Source: Lachnospiraceae bacterium
Lineage (GTDB): Bacteria; Bacillota; Clostridia; Lachnospirales; Lachnospiraceae
Length of the DNA stretch: 64,000 nt
Assembly (NCBI GenBank): GCA_016283755.1
Contig: JAEENO010000018.1
Coordinates: forward strand, 1 to 64,000
Reading direction: 5' to 3'
The notes under the pieces were generated by a model that had not been told where the DNA came from, made no database searches, and worked only from the letters and a program-made list of their open reading frames with translations. The first letter of the stretch is position 1. Every line of letters starts with the position of its first letter. Below, one piece after another: positions 17,327 through 26,321 of this stretch. A program made the translations under genes and the position numbers.

Positions 17327-17866
17327 ATGTCACGTATAGGAAGAATGCCAATCGCAATCCCGGCAGGCGTTACTGTTACGATTGCAGAAAATAATCATGT
17401 GACTGTTAAGGGACCTAAGGGAACCTTAGAGAGAGCACTCCCTGTAGAGATGGAGATTAAGCTCGAAGGAACAGAAGTTACTGTAACAAGACCGAACGAT
17501 TTAAAGAGAATGAAGTCTTTACACGGACTTACAAGAACTCTTATCAACAACATGGTTGTAGGTGTTACAGAAGGATATCAGAAGGAGCTTGAAGTTAACG
17601 GTGTTGGTTACAGAGCAGCAAAGTCAGGCAACAAGCTTACATTAAACTTAGGATATTCACACCCTGTAGAGATGATCGATCCTGAAGGAATCGAGACATC
17701 TGTAGACGGTAACAAGATTATCGTTAAGGGTATAGATAAAGAAAAGGTTGGCCAGTTTGCGGCTGAGATCAGAGAGAAGAGAGCTCCTGAACCTTATAAG
17801 GGCAAGGGAATCAAGTATACTACTGAGACTATCAGACGTAAAGTTGGTAAGACCGGTAAGAAGTAA
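17327..17866 (+). CDS. rplF: 50S ribosomal protein L6
   Basis: The 179-residue L6 has the duplicated fold with [14 protein letters not shown] at the start and the C-terminal signature [14 protein letters not shown]. It lies near the factor-binding site of the large subunit. TAGGAGG precedes the ATG. Confidence 0.98.
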   Translation: MSRIGRMPIAIPAGVTVTIAENNHVTVKGPKGTLERALPVEMEIKLEGTEVTVTRPNDLKRMKSLHGLTRTLINNMVVGVTEGYQKELEVNGVGYRAAKSGNKLTLNLGYSHPVEMIDPEGIETSVDGNKIIVKGIDKEKVGQFAAEIREKRAPEPYKGKGIKYTTETIRRKVGKTGKK

Positions 17867-17885
17867 GTAAAGGAGAGTACGAGAA

Positions 17886-18254
17886 ATGGTTGGAAAGAAA
17901 TCAAGAACTTTAGTTCGTGAAGATAAGCATAGAAGAGTACGTAATCGTTTCGCAGGTACAGCTGAAAGACCTCGTCTTGCAGTATTCAGAAGTAACGATC
18001 ATATGTATGCTCAGATTATCGACGACACTGTAGGTAACACTCTTTGCTCTGCTTCTACCTTAGAGAAGGATATCAAGTCCGGTCTCGATAAGACCAATAA
18101 CGTAGAAGCTGCTGCAGCAGTTGGTACAGCTGTTGCTAAGAAGGCTTTAGAGAAGGGTATTAAAGAAGTTGTCTTCGATAGAGGCGGATTCAAATATGAC
18201 GGAAAAGTCAAGGCACTTGCAGAAGCTGCAAGAGAAGCCGGACTTACATTCTAG
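17886..18254 (+). CDS. rplR: 50S ribosomal protein L18
   Basis: The 122-residue L18 has the basic N-terminal tail ([21 protein letters not shown]) and the [21 protein letters not shown] core that binds 5S rRNA along with L5. Confidence 0.98.
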   Translation: MVGKKSRTLVREDKHRRVRNRFAGTAERPRLAVFRSNDHMYAQIIDDTVGNTLCSASTLEKDIKSGLDKTNNVEAAAAVGTAVAKKALEKGIKEVVFDRGGFKYDGKVKALAEAAREAGLTF

Positions 18255-18272
18255 CAAGGAGGAAACGAGTAC

Positions 18273-18779
18273 ATGAAGCGTACAAACATTGATACAAGAG
18301 AGCTTGAAATTGAAGATATTTCCTTTATCAAGCCTGTTACCAAGGTTGTTAAGGGTGGTAATATTAGAAGATTTTCAGCTTTAGTAGTTGTAGGTGACAA
18401 GAATGGTCATGTAGGCGTTGGCCTTGGTAAAGCTAAGGAAGTTCCGGAAGCTATCCGTAAGGGCAAGGAAGACGCATTAAAGAATATGATCGAGGTTAGA
18501 CTCGATGAGAACAATAGTATTCCACACGATATTACCGGAAAGAATACCGGAGCATCAGTGTTATTAAAGAGAGCACCTCAAGGTACCGGTGTTATCGCAG
18601 GTGGTCCTGCACGTGCCGTATGCGAGCTTGCAGGTATCAAGAACATCCGTACCAAGTCTTTGGGATCAAATAACAAGAGAAACGTAGTACTTGCTACTAT
18701 CGATGCTCTTAGCCAGTTAAAGGGACCTGAAGAGGTTGCAAAACTCCGCGGTAAGTCTGTTGAAGAAGTACTGGGTTAA
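18273..18779 (+). CDS. rpsE: 30S ribosomal protein S5
   Basis: The 168-residue S5 contains the double-stranded RNA-binding-like N-domain ([19 protein letters not shown], then [13 protein letters not shown]) and the C-terminal [20 protein letters not shown] motif. Mutations in the loop after VTKVVKGG give spectinomycin resistance elsewhere; the sequence here looks ordinary. Confidence 0.98.
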   Translation: MKRTNIDTRELEIEDISFIKPVTKVVKGGNIRRFSALVVVGDKNGHVGVGLGKAKEVPEAIRKGKEDALKNMIEVRLDENNSIPHDITGKNTGASVLLKRAPQGTGVIAGGPARAVCELAGIKNIRTKSLGSNNKRNVVLATIDALSQLKGPEEVAKLRGKSVEEVLG

Positions 18780-18793
18780 GGAGGTAATTTAAG

Positions 18794-18976
18794 ATGGCAA
18801 AGACATTAAAGATAACACTTGTTAAATCTCCAATCGGAGCAGTACCGAAGAATAAGAAGACAGTTGAAGCACTCGGTTTAAGAAAGCTTCATCAGACAGT
18901 TGAAATGCCTGATAACGAGGCAGTTCGCGGTATGATTCATAAGGTACAGCATTTAGTAAAAGTTGAGGAAAATTAA
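18794..18976 (+). CDS. rpmD: 50S ribosomal protein L30
   Basis: The 60-residue L30 shows [21 protein letters not shown] and [17 protein letters not shown]. It is the short bacterial form. AAGGAGG overlaps the end of rpsE. Confidence 0.97.
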   Translation: MAKTLKITLVKSPIGAVPKNKKTVEALGLRKLHQTVEMPDNEAVRGMIHKVQHLVKVEEN

Positions 18977-19000
18977 AATAAGATAGGAGGTGTCACAAAG

Positions 19001-19441
19001 ATGGATTTATCAAATTTAAGACCTGCTGATGGTTCTAAGCACAGTGATAATTTCAGAAGAGGACGTGGACACGGTTCAGGAAACGGTAAGACAGCCGGTA
19101 AGGGACACAAGGGACAGAAAGCTCGTTCCGGAGCTCCGAGACTCGGTTTCGAAGGTGGCCAGATGCCATTATTCAGACGTATTCCAAAGAGAGGATTTAA
19201 GAATAGAAATACTTTAACAATCGTAGGCATTAACGTATCCGCATTAGAAGTATTTGATAATGGTACAGAAGTTAATGTAGAAGCATTAATGGAGAAGGGT
19301 ATCATTAAGAATCCAAGAGATGGTGTTAAGATTCTTGGAAACGGAGAATTAACCAAAAAGCTTACCGTTAAGGCAAATGCATTCTCAGAGGGTGCTAAAG
19401 CTAAGATCGAAGCTGCTGGTGGAAGCATCGAGGTGATCTAA
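19001..19441 (+). CDS. rplO: 50S ribosomal protein L15
   Basis: The 146-residue L15 has a basic N-terminal extension that threads into 23S rRNA ([20 protein letters not shown]) and the C-terminal [20 protein letters not shown]-like end typical of the family. Its stop overlaps the secY start by one base, so ribosomal and translocase genes are co-translated. Confidence 0.98.
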   Translation: MDLSNLRPADGSKHSDNFRRGRGHGSGNGKTAGKGHKGQKARSGAPRLGFEGGQMPLFRRIPKRGFKNRNTLTIVGINVSALEVFDNGTEVNVEALMEKGIIKNPRDGVKILGNGELTKKLTVKANAFSEGAKAKIEAAGGSIEVI

Positions 19442-20760
19442 TGTTTGAGACACTTACAGGCGCTTTTAAAATCAAGGAATTAAGAAAAAAGATATTTTTT
19501 ACATTTTTGATGCTTGTAGTAATCCGTGTTGGTTCACAGATTCCGCTTCCGGGCGTTAACGGTGAATTATTCCAGGAATGGTTTAAGAGTCTTGCAAATG
19601 ACTCCTTCGGATTCTTAAGCGCAATTACAGGTGGTTCATTCGAGAAGATGTCCATCTTCGCATTAAGCATCACACCATACATCACATCATCCATTATTAT
19701 TCAGCTTCTTACCATTGCAATACCTGCACTTGGTGAGTTACAGCAGGATGGTGAAGATGGTAGAAAGAAACTCGCTGCACTTACACGTTATACAACCGTT
19801 GGTCTCGCAGTTATCGAGTCAGTCGCAATGACAATTGGTTTCTCAAGATCAGGTTACTTAACATCTGACAGCTTTTTCGTATATGCAACGATTATCATCG
19901 GACTTACAGCAGGTTCTGCAGTACTTATGTGGATCGGCGAGAGAATTACAGAGCATGGTGTTGGAAACGGTATCTCAGTAGTACTCGTTATCAACATTAT
20001 CTCAAGAATTCCTAGCGACATTATGAGTCTTAAGACAAAGTTCGTTGAAGGCAAGAATATCGGTAATGCACTTCTTGCAATTGCTATTATCCTTGCAGTA
20101 ATCCTTGCGACAGTAGTACTCGTTATCCTTTTACAGGATGCACAGAGAATCATCCCTGTACAGCAGAGTAGAAAGATGGCAGGTCAGGCCTCATTTGCAG
20201 GCGCTGCATCTTCTTCAATCCCGTTAAAGGTTAACACTTCGGGTGTTATCCCGGTAATCTTCGCTCAGTCACTTATGACTACACCTGTTGTTATTGCATC
20301 ACTTGTAGGCAAGTCTGAGGGAACAGGTTTCTGGTATGATGTACTTCGCGGACTTTCCGAGCACAACTGGTGCAAGTTAAGCCAGCCTAAGTACACATGG
20401 GGATTACTCCTTTATATTGTACTTATAGTTGCTTTTGCTTACTTCTATACGCAGATTACATTCAATCCTTTAGAAGTAGCCAATAACTTAAAGAAGAGCG
20501 GTGGTTTCATCCCTGGTATCAGACCGGGTGAACCGACAAGCACTTATCTTGCGGATGTATTAAAGTACATCGTATTCATCGGTGCTGTTGGACTTATCAT
20601 CGTATCTGTAATCCCAATCTTCTTCAACGGTATCTTTAATGCGAGCGTTTCCTTCGGTGGAACCTCACTTATCATTATCGTCGGAGTTGTCATTGAGACA
20701 TTAAATCAGATCGAAGCTCAGATGAGAACACGTAACTATAAGGGCTTTTTAAAGAACTAA
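19441..20760 (+). CDS. secY: Protein translocase subunit SecY
   Basis: This 439-residue protein has ten membrane segments and SecY signatures: VVIRVGSQIPLPGV in the first helix, SITPYITSSIIIQLL in the second, and FIPGIRPGEPTSTYL before helix eight. It forms the protein-conducting channel of the Sec system together with SecE and SecG. It is encoded in the spc operon directly after rplO. It is followed by a strong hairpin rather than a clear terminator. Confidence 0.98.
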   Translation: MFETLTGAFKIKELRKKIFFTFLMLVVIRVGSQIPLPGVNGELFQEWFKSLANDSFGFLSAITGGSFEKMSIFALSITPYITSSIIIQLLTIAIPALGELQQDGEDGRKKLAALTRYTTVGLAVIESVAMTIGFSRSGYLTSDSFFVYATIIIGLTAGSAVLMWIGERITEHGVGNGISVVLVINIISRIPSDIMSLKTKFVEGKNIGNALLAIAIILAVILATVVLVILLQDAQRIIPVQQSRKMAGQASFAGAASSSIPLKVNTSGVIPVIFAQSLMTTPVVIASLVGKSEGTGFWYDVLRGLSEHNWCKLSQPKYTWGLLLYIVLIVAFAYFYTQITFNPLEVANNLKKSGGFIPGIRPGEPTSTYLADVLKYIVFIGAVGLIIVSVIPIFFNGIFNASVSFGGTSLIIIVGVVIETLNQIEAQMRTRNYKGFLKN

Positions 20761-20774
20761 TTGAATTTATAATA

Positions 20775-20821
20775 AAACAGCGGCTCGAACACCGGTATAG
20801 GTATTCGAGCTAACGCTGTTT
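20775..20821. other. Long hairpin between secY and adk
   Basis: AAACAGCG (20775-20782) plus GCTCGAA (20783-20789) pair with TTCGAGC (20804-20810) and CGCTGTTT (20814-20821), leaving a TAA bulge and a 14-nt loop. Only four Ts follow, so it may be an attenuator, an RNA-processing site or a 3' stability element rather than a full terminator. Confidence 0.55.
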
Positions 20822-20835
20822 TCGTAAGATATTAA

Positions 20836-21492
<657 letters not shown>

Positions 21493-21495
21493 TCG

Positions 21496-22302
21496 ATGGC
21501 AATTACGATTAAATCAGAACGTGAAATTGAACTGATGAAAGAGGCCGGAGTAATTCTTGCCAAGGTTCATCAGGATTTAGGACACGCACTTAAGCCGGGT
21601 ATGTCGACACTTGAAGTTGATAGATTAGCTGATGAAATGATAAGAAGTTATAATTGTCTTCCTTCATTTAAAGGCTATAATGGTTATCCGGGTTCTGTAT
21701 GCGTATCGATTAATGAGGAAGTCGTACACGGCATCCCGAAAAAAGACAGACTTATAAAAGACGGTGACATCGTAAGTCTTGATATAGGTGTTATACATAA
21801 AGGTTATCAGTCTGATGCGGCTCGTACGCACGGCGTTGGTAACATAAGTGAAGAAGCCAGACTTCTTATAGAAAGAACAAGGCAGAGCTTTTTCGAAGGA
21901 ATGAAAGTTGCATCCGATGGACATCACTTGTTTGAAATATCGGCTGCGATCGGAAATTATGCAGAAAGCTTCGGCTACGGAGTAGTAAGAGATCTTGTAG
22001 GTCACGGAATCGGAACCAATATGCATGAGGACCCACAGATTCCGAACTTTAAGCAGTTACTTAGAGGACCGAAGATTAGAGCAGGCATGACATTCGCCAT
22101 TGAACCGATGATCAATGCGGGAACATGGGAAGTTGAGTTTGATACTTACGGCGACGGCTGGTCGGTAGTAAGTGCGGACGGTTCTTTATCCGCTCATTAT
22201 GAGAATACGATTCTTATAACGAAGGGAAGACCTGAGATACTTACACTTACCGAAGAAGAGATTGCGGAAGGTTTGTATGACAGATTATGTCCCGATAAAT
22301 AA
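21496..22302 (+). CDS. map: Type I methionine aminopeptidase
   Basis: The 268-residue enzyme removes the initiator methionine. Metal ligands are visible in SLDIGVIHKGYQSDAA (two aspartates), GHGIGTNMHE (histidine), FAIEPMI (glutamate) and the late HYENTILIT (glutamate). It lacks an N-terminal zinc-finger extension, as do most bacterial type Ia enzymes. It is probably co-transcribed with adk and infA. Confidence 0.97.
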   Translation: MAITIKSEREIELMKEAGVILAKVHQDLGHALKPGMSTLEVDRLADEMIRSYNCLPSFKGYNGYPGSVCVSINEEVVHGIPKKDRLIKDGDIVSLDIGVIHKGYQSDAARTHGVGNISEEARLLIERTRQSFFEGMKVASDGHHLFEISAAIGNYAESFGYGVVRDLVGHGIGTNMHEDPQIPNFKQLLRGPKIRAGMTFAIEPMINAGTWEVEFDTYGDGWSVVSADGSLSAHYENTILITKGRPEILTLTEEEIAEGLYDRLCPDK

Positions 22303-22342
22303 TCGGATTATATATAGATAAGATTTTAAAAGGAGAGAATAT

Positions 22343-22561
22343 ATGTCCAAAACAGACATTATCGAAGTTGAAGGAAAAGTTATAGAAAAGCTCCCGAACG
22401 CAATGTTCCAGGTTGAACTTGAGAATGGACATCAGGTTATTGCTCATATAAGCGGTAAGCTTAGAATGAATTTCATCCGTATTTTACCGGGTGATACAGT
22501 TACTTTAGAACTTTCCCCATATGATTTAACAAAGGGAAGAATTGTATGGAGAGATAAATAA
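22343..22561 (+). CDS. infA: Translation initiation factor IF-1
   Basis: The 72-residue S1-type OB-fold protein has the family signature [20 protein letters not shown] followed by [11 protein letters not shown]. It occupies the A site during initiation. AAAGGAGAG lies before the ATG, and a new promoter starts only 9 nt after its stop codon. Confidence 0.98.
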   Translation: MSKTDIIEVEGKVIEKLPNAMFQVELENGHQVIAHISGKLRMNFIRILPGDTVTLELSPYDLTKGRIVWRDK

Positions 22562-22569
22562 AAAAAGTG

Positions 22570-22598
22570 TTGCAAGTCGTTATTGAGTATGATACAAT
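22570..22598 (+). promoter_or_regulatory. Promoter of the rpmJ-rpsM-rpsK-rpsD-rpoA-rplQ (alpha) operon
   Basis: TTGCAA (22570-22575) and TACAAT (22593-22598) are 17 nt apart. It lets the alpha operon be transcribed independently of the S10-spc genes, with a start near 22605. Confidence 0.78.
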
Positions 22599-22608
22599 GA
22601 TAGACGGA

Positions 22609-22655
22609 CGCTTTTAGGGAAAGGGTAAAAGTGCGCCTTTTTTCGCGTTTTACCC
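22609..22655 (+). promoter_or_regulatory. Candidate attenuator in the rpmJ leader (two overlapping hairpins)
   Basis: Hairpin A pairs CGCTTTTA (22609-22616) with TAAAAGTG (22626-22633) and is followed four bases later by six Ts (22638-22643), like a weak terminator. Hairpin B pairs GGGTAAAA (22623-22630) with TTTTACCC (22648-22655). Both need the TAAAA segment, so they are mutually exclusive, as in terminator/antiterminator switches. The signal that would choose between them is unknown. Confidence 0.45.
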
Positions 22656-22691
22656 AATAGCAATATTTTATTGAAAGGAGGAACTACTTAA

Positions 22692-22805
22692 ATGAAAGTA
22701 AGAACTTCAGTAAAACCAATTTGCGAAAAGTGCAAAGTTATTAAGAGAAAAGGTTCTATCAGAATTATCTGCGAGAATCCTAAGCATAAGCAGAGACAGG
22801 GTTAG
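22692..22805 (+). CDS. rpmJ: 50S ribosomal protein L36
   Basis: This 37-codon gene reads [20 protein letters not shown] and then a basic tail with one more cysteine and a histidine. CEKC plus CENPKH form the zinc ribbon of the common L36 type. AAAGGAGG precedes the ATG. The last base of its stop codon is also the first base of the second double-hairpin repeat, which makes the downstream gap to rpsM unusually long. Confidence 0.97.
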   Translation: MKVRTSVKPICEKCKVIKRKGSIRIICENPKHKQRQG

Positions 22806-22881
22806 CAGCAAGGTGGCACGAAGTGCCGGAACCTTACTGCCGTGATGCGCTCATCGCCGCAGGCGATTCCGTATGCGCATC
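22805..22881. repeat. Double-hairpin intergenic repeat, copy 2
   Basis: The first hairpin pairs GCAGCAAGGT+GGCAC (22805-22819) with GTGCC (22823-22827) and ACCTTACTGC (22831-22840), again with a GGA bulge. The second pairs GATGCGC (22844-22850) with GCGCATC (22875-22881) around ATCGCC/GGCGAT (22853-22867). Against copy 1, at least three pairs in the second hairpin are replaced by other Watson-Crick pairs. Here the element lies inside an operon, between rpmJ and rpsM, so it is transcribed. Confidence 0.75.
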
Positions 22882-23150
22882 CGCCCGTCACAAGCCGTAA
22901 CTAATCGGTTTGCAGACGGAAGCTGACTCGATTATGCATCATTATTATGTGCGGCTGCCGATTGTAAGTATCTATGCAATCGGTTCATAATAGACGGCGT
23001 GAATTGCCGGCTTACAAAAGCTTAATACCGAGAGCTTTTATAAGCGCATATTCGATTACGATAGCTTTGACTTACACACATTTCAGGCCGGGCAACCGGA
23101 GCTGTAAGGGGAAGCATATCGCGTATTACAATGATTTTTTAGATTAATGT
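22882..23150 (+). other. Structured untranslated region before rpsM
   Basis: No gene is seen in this stretch. Several hairpins are possible: ATTATG (22944-22949)/CATAAT (22986-22991) enclosing CCGATTG (22958-22964)/CAATCGG (22977-22983); CGGC (22995-22998)/GCCG (23006-23009); AAAAGCT (23016-23022)/AGCTTTT (23033-23039); and CCGG-GCAA-CCGG (23088-23099), which has a GNRA tetraloop. The density suggests a folded leader that could control translation of rpsM and rpsD; S4 is the alpha-operon repressor in other bacteria. The fold and role are unproven. Confidence 0.4.
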
Positions 23151-23166
23151 GGAGGTGTAAATACAC

Positions 23167-23535
23167 ATGGCTCGTATTGCAGGTGTAGATTTACCAAGAG
23201 ATAAGCGCGTAGAAATCGGCTTAACTTATATTTATGGTATTGGACGCGTAAGCGCAACTAAGATTCTTGAGAAGGCTGGCGTTGATATTGACGTTAGATG
23301 CAAGGATTTAACAGATGATGATGTTAAGAAGATTAGTGCTGTTATTGATGAAGACTTCACTGTAGAAGGAGATCTTCGCCGTGAGACAGCTCTTAACATT
23401 AAGAGATTACAGGAAATCGGATGCTATCGTGGTATCCGTCACAGAAAGGGACTTCCGGTTCGTGGTCAGCATACCAAGAATAATGCCAGAACAAGAAAGG
23501 GTCCTAAGAAGACTATCGCTAACAAGAAGAAATAA
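23167..23535 (+). CDS. rpsM: 30S ribosomal protein S13
   Basis: The 122-residue S13 has [40 protein letters not shown] and a basic C-terminal tail that reaches tRNA in the A and P sites. GGAGGTG precedes the ATG, 361 nt downstream of rpmJ. Confidence 0.98.
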   Translation: MARIAGVDLPRDKRVEIGLTYIYGIGRVSATKILEKAGVDIDVRCKDLTDDDVKKISAVIDEDFTVEGDLRRETALNIKRLQEIGCYRGIRHRKGLPVRGQHTKNNARTRKGPKKTIANKKK

Positions 23536-23589
23536 TTGTTAGTGTAATTCGCATGTATTTATATTTTTAGAAAGTAGGTTAGTTTAGAT

Positions 23590-23985
23590 ATGGCAAAGCA
23601 GGCAACAAAGAAAATTGCAAAGCGTCGTGTAAAGAAAAACGTTGAACACGGACAGGCACATATTCAGGCATCTTTCAATAACACTATTGTTACTATTACA
23701 GATGCTCAGGGTAACGCTCTTTCATGGGCAAGTGCCGGTGGTCTTGGATTTAGAGGTTCAAGAAAATCTACTCCATATGCTGCACAGATGGCAGCAGAGA
23801 CAGCTACAAAGGCTGCTCTTATTCATGGTTTAAAGACTGTTGACGTAATGGTTAAGGGACCTGGTTCAGGTAGAGAAGCAGCTATTCGTGCGCTTTCAGC
23901 AAGCGGACTTGACGTAGTTAGCATTAAGGATGTTACTCCGGTTCCACATAACGGATGTCGTCCACCAAAGCGTAGAAGAGTCTAA
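23590..23985 (+). CDS. rpsK: 30S ribosomal protein S11
   Basis: The 131-residue S11 shows the [20 protein letters not shown] core and the conserved end [17 protein letters not shown]. It lies on the 30S platform near the mRNA exit. Its ribosome binding site is weak (AAAGTAGG). Confidence 0.98.
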   Translation: MAKQATKKIAKRRVKKNVEHGQAHIQASFNNTIVTITDAQGNALSWASAGGLGFRGSRKSTPYAAQMAAETATKAALIHGLKTVDVMVKGPGSGREAAIRALSASGLDVVSIKDVTPVPHNGCRPPKRRRV

Positions 23986-24003
23986 TTAGGAGGATTTGTA
24001 AAG

Positions 24004-24594
24004 ATGGCAATTAATAGAACACCGGTTTTAAAAAGATGCAGATCTTTAGAGTTAGATCCAATCTTTTTAGGTTATGATAAAAAGTCCAGAAGAACAAAAA
24101 CAAGAACCAAGAAGGTTTCCGAGTACGGACTTCAGTTAAGAGAGAAGCAGAAGGCTAAATTCATCTATGGTGTATTAGAGAAGCCTTTCCACAACTATTA
24201 TGAGAGAGCTGACAAGATGCCTGGTATGACAGGTACCAACCTCATGATCTTACTTGAGAGAAGACTTGACAACGTAGTATTCCGTGCAGGTTTCGCAAGA
24301 ACAAGAAGAGAAGCTCGTCAGACAGTTGATCATAAGCATGTATTAGTAAATGGTAAGAAGGTTAATATTCCATCTTATCTTGTAAAAGCAGGAGATGTAA
24401 TCGAACTCACAGAGAGAGCTAAGGGCTCGGTTAAGTATAAGGCTGTTATGGAAGTTACAGGTGGCAGACTTGTACCTGAATGGTTAGATGTTGACCAGGA
24501 TAACTTCAAGGCTACAATTAAGTCATTACCGAATAGAGATGCTATTGATGTTCCGGTAGATGAAATGCTTATCGTCGAGTTATATTCTAAATAA
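24004..24594 (+). CDS. rpsD: 30S ribosomal protein S4
   Basis: The 196-residue S4 has an S4 RNA-binding domain ([20 protein letters not shown], followed by [13 protein letters not shown]). The N-terminal region has a single cysteine ([10 protein letters not shown]) and lacks the four-cysteine zinc knuckle of some S4 proteins. S4 nucleates 30S assembly and is the likely autogenous regulator of this operon by analogy with Bacillus and E. coli. Confidence 0.97.
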   Translation: MAINRTPVLKRCRSLELDPIFLGYDKKSRRTKTRTKKVSEYGLQLREKQKAKFIYGVLEKPFHNYYERADKMPGMTGTNLMILLERRLDNVVFRAGFARTRREARQTVDHKHVLVNGKKVNIPSYLVKAGDVIELTERAKGSVKYKAVMEVTGGRLVPEWLDVDQDNFKATIKSLPNRDAIDVPVDEMLIVELYSK

Positions 24595-24647
24595 GGTGTA
24601 AGCAATACTTAGCATTACTTAAAATCAATTTAAGGAGGGACTTTGTA

Positions 24648-25607
24648 GTGTTCGATTTTGAAAAACCAAATATTGAGATTGCCGAAATCTCTGATGATAA
24701 AAGGTATGGAAGATTTGTAGTAGAACCTCTTGAGAGAGGCTACGGTACAACACTTGGTAATTCTTTAAGAAGAATTATGCTTTCATCTCTTCCTGGTGCT
24801 GCAGTTACCAAGGTTAAGATTGAGGGTGTTTTACACGAGTTTTCTTCTATTCCGGGTGTCAAGGAAGATGTTACTGAGATTATCATGAACATCAAAAATT
24901 TGGCAATTAAAAACACCAGTTCATCCAACGAACCTAAGACTGCTTACATTGAGTTTGAAGGTGAAGGCGTTGTTCATGCAAGCGATATTCAGGTTGATTC
25001 TGATATCGAGATCATGAATCCTGACCTTCCGATCGCAACCTTAAACGGTGGTGCAGATTCCAGATTATATATGGAACTAACTATCGGAAGAGGCCGCGGA
25101 TATGTAAGTGCTGATAAGAATAAGACAGAGGATACACCAATCGGTGTTATCGCAATCGATTCTATTTATACACCTGTTGAGCGTGTTAACTTACGCGTTC
25201 AGAACACTCGTGTAGGACAGATGACAGATTATGATAAGTTAATCCTTGATGTATTTACTAACGGCACATTAGCTCCTGATGAGGCAGTAAGCCTTGCTGC
25301 AAGAGTTTTATGTGAGCATTTAAATCTCTTTGTTGATCTTTCTGACAGCGCACGTGACGTTGACGTTATCGTTGAAGCTAAGGAAGATGGCAGAGAAAAA
25401 GTGCTTGAGATGAATATCGACGAATTGGAATTATCCGTTCGTTCATATAACTGCTTAAAGCGAGCAAATATCAATACAGTTCATGAACTTACACAGAAGA
25501 CTCAGGACGAGCTTATGAAGGTTCGTAACCTCGGACGTAAGTCATTTGAGGAAGTTCTTGAGAAGTTGAAAGAATTAGGCTTAGAATTAGCCAGTGGTGA
25601 TGAATAA
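24648..25607 (+). CDS. rpoA: RNA polymerase alpha subunit
   Basis: The 319-residue protein has the dimerisation domain ([22 protein letters not shown]) and the C-terminal DNA/activator-binding domain ([18 protein letters not shown], then [11 protein letters not shown]). Translation starts at a GTG behind AAGGAGG. It is placed as usual between rpsD and rplQ. Confidence 0.98.
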   Translation: MFDFEKPNIEIAEISDDKRYGRFVVEPLERGYGTTLGNSLRRIMLSSLPGAAVTKVKIEGVLHEFSSIPGVKEDVTEIIMNIKNLAIKNTSSSNEPKTAYIEFEGEGVVHASDIQVDSDIEIMNPDLPIATLNGGADSRLYMELTIGRGRGYVSADKNKTEDTPIGVIAIDSIYTPVERVNLRVQNTRVGQMTDYDKLILDVFTNGTLAPDEAVSLAARVLCEHLNLFVDLSDSARDVDVIVEAKEDGREKVLEMNIDELELSVRSYNCLKRANINTVHELTQKTQDELMKVRNLGRKSFEEVLEKLKELGLELASGDE

Positions 25608-25711
25608 TTCGATAAGTCCAAAAGGCACGAGTTATTAATTATAAAATACCCATGTTCGTTATGTAAGACCAAAAGGCGATGACGGATATTACAAAATGGA
25701 GGAAATTAGAT

Positions 25712-26248
25712 ATGGCAATGTATCGTAAACTTGGCAGAACATCTGACCAGAGAAAAGCATTATTAAGAAATCAGGTAACCAATCTTCTTAACAACGGCAA
25801 GATCGTTACAACCGAAGCTAAGGCTAAGGAAGTTCGTAAGATTGCCGAGCATCTTATCACAATGGCTGTTAAGGAGAAGGATAACTTTGAAGAAGTAACT
25901 GTTAAGGCTAAGGTTGCCCGCAAGGACAAGGACGGCAAGAGAGTTAAGGAAGTTATCGACGGCAAGAAGGTAACAGTTTATGATGAGATTGATAAGACAA
26001 TCAAGAAGGATAAGCCTTCACGTCTTCATGCCAGAAGAGAAATGCTTAAGGTATTATATCCTGTAAAGGAAGTACCGGCAGACGGAGCAGGCAAGAAGAA
26101 GAATACAGTTGAAGTTGATCTTGTTAATAAATTATTCACTGAGATTGCTCCAAAGTATGAGAATCGCAACGGTGGTTATACCAGAATCGTAAAGATTGGC
26201 CAGCGTAAGGGCGATGGAGCTCTCGAAGTTGTACTTGAGTTAGTTTAA
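25712..26248 (+). CDS. rplQ: 50S ribosomal protein L17 with a central insertion
   Basis: The protein has the L17 ends ([19 protein letters not shown] at the start and [20 protein letters not shown] at the end) but is 178 residues instead of about 115-130. The extra residues lie between TMAVKEKD and RLHARREM and are mostly lysine, aspartate and valine (residues about 56-105). The ATG at 25712, behind GGAGG, is preferred over an in-frame start at 25679. It ends the cluster before a strong terminator; in Bacillus the ecfA genes would follow here. Confidence 0.96.
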   Translation: MAMYRKLGRTSDQRKALLRNQVTNLLNNGKIVTTEAKAKEVRKIAEHLITMAVKEKDNFEEVTVKAKVARKDKDGKRVKEVIDGKKVTVYDEIDKTIKKDKPSRLHARREMLKVLYPVKEVPADGAGKKKNTVEVDLVNKLFTEIAPKYENRNGGYTRIVKIGQRKGDGALEVVLELV

Positions 26249-26260
26249 TAAGGTAGGTTA

Positions 26261-26290
26261 AAAAGCCGGTGCTTATGCACCGGCTTTTGA
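26261..26290. terminator. Bidirectional terminator between rplQ and the sensor kinase gene
   Basis: A perfect 12-bp stem (AAAAGCCGGTGC 26261-26272 with GCACCGGCTTTT 26277-26288) with a 4-nt loop serves both the rightward alpha operon and the leftward two-component genes, as both flanks supply T runs. Confidence 0.92.
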
Positions 26291-26321
26291 TTTGTCTATC
26301 TTAAAATAATAATATTGGGAC

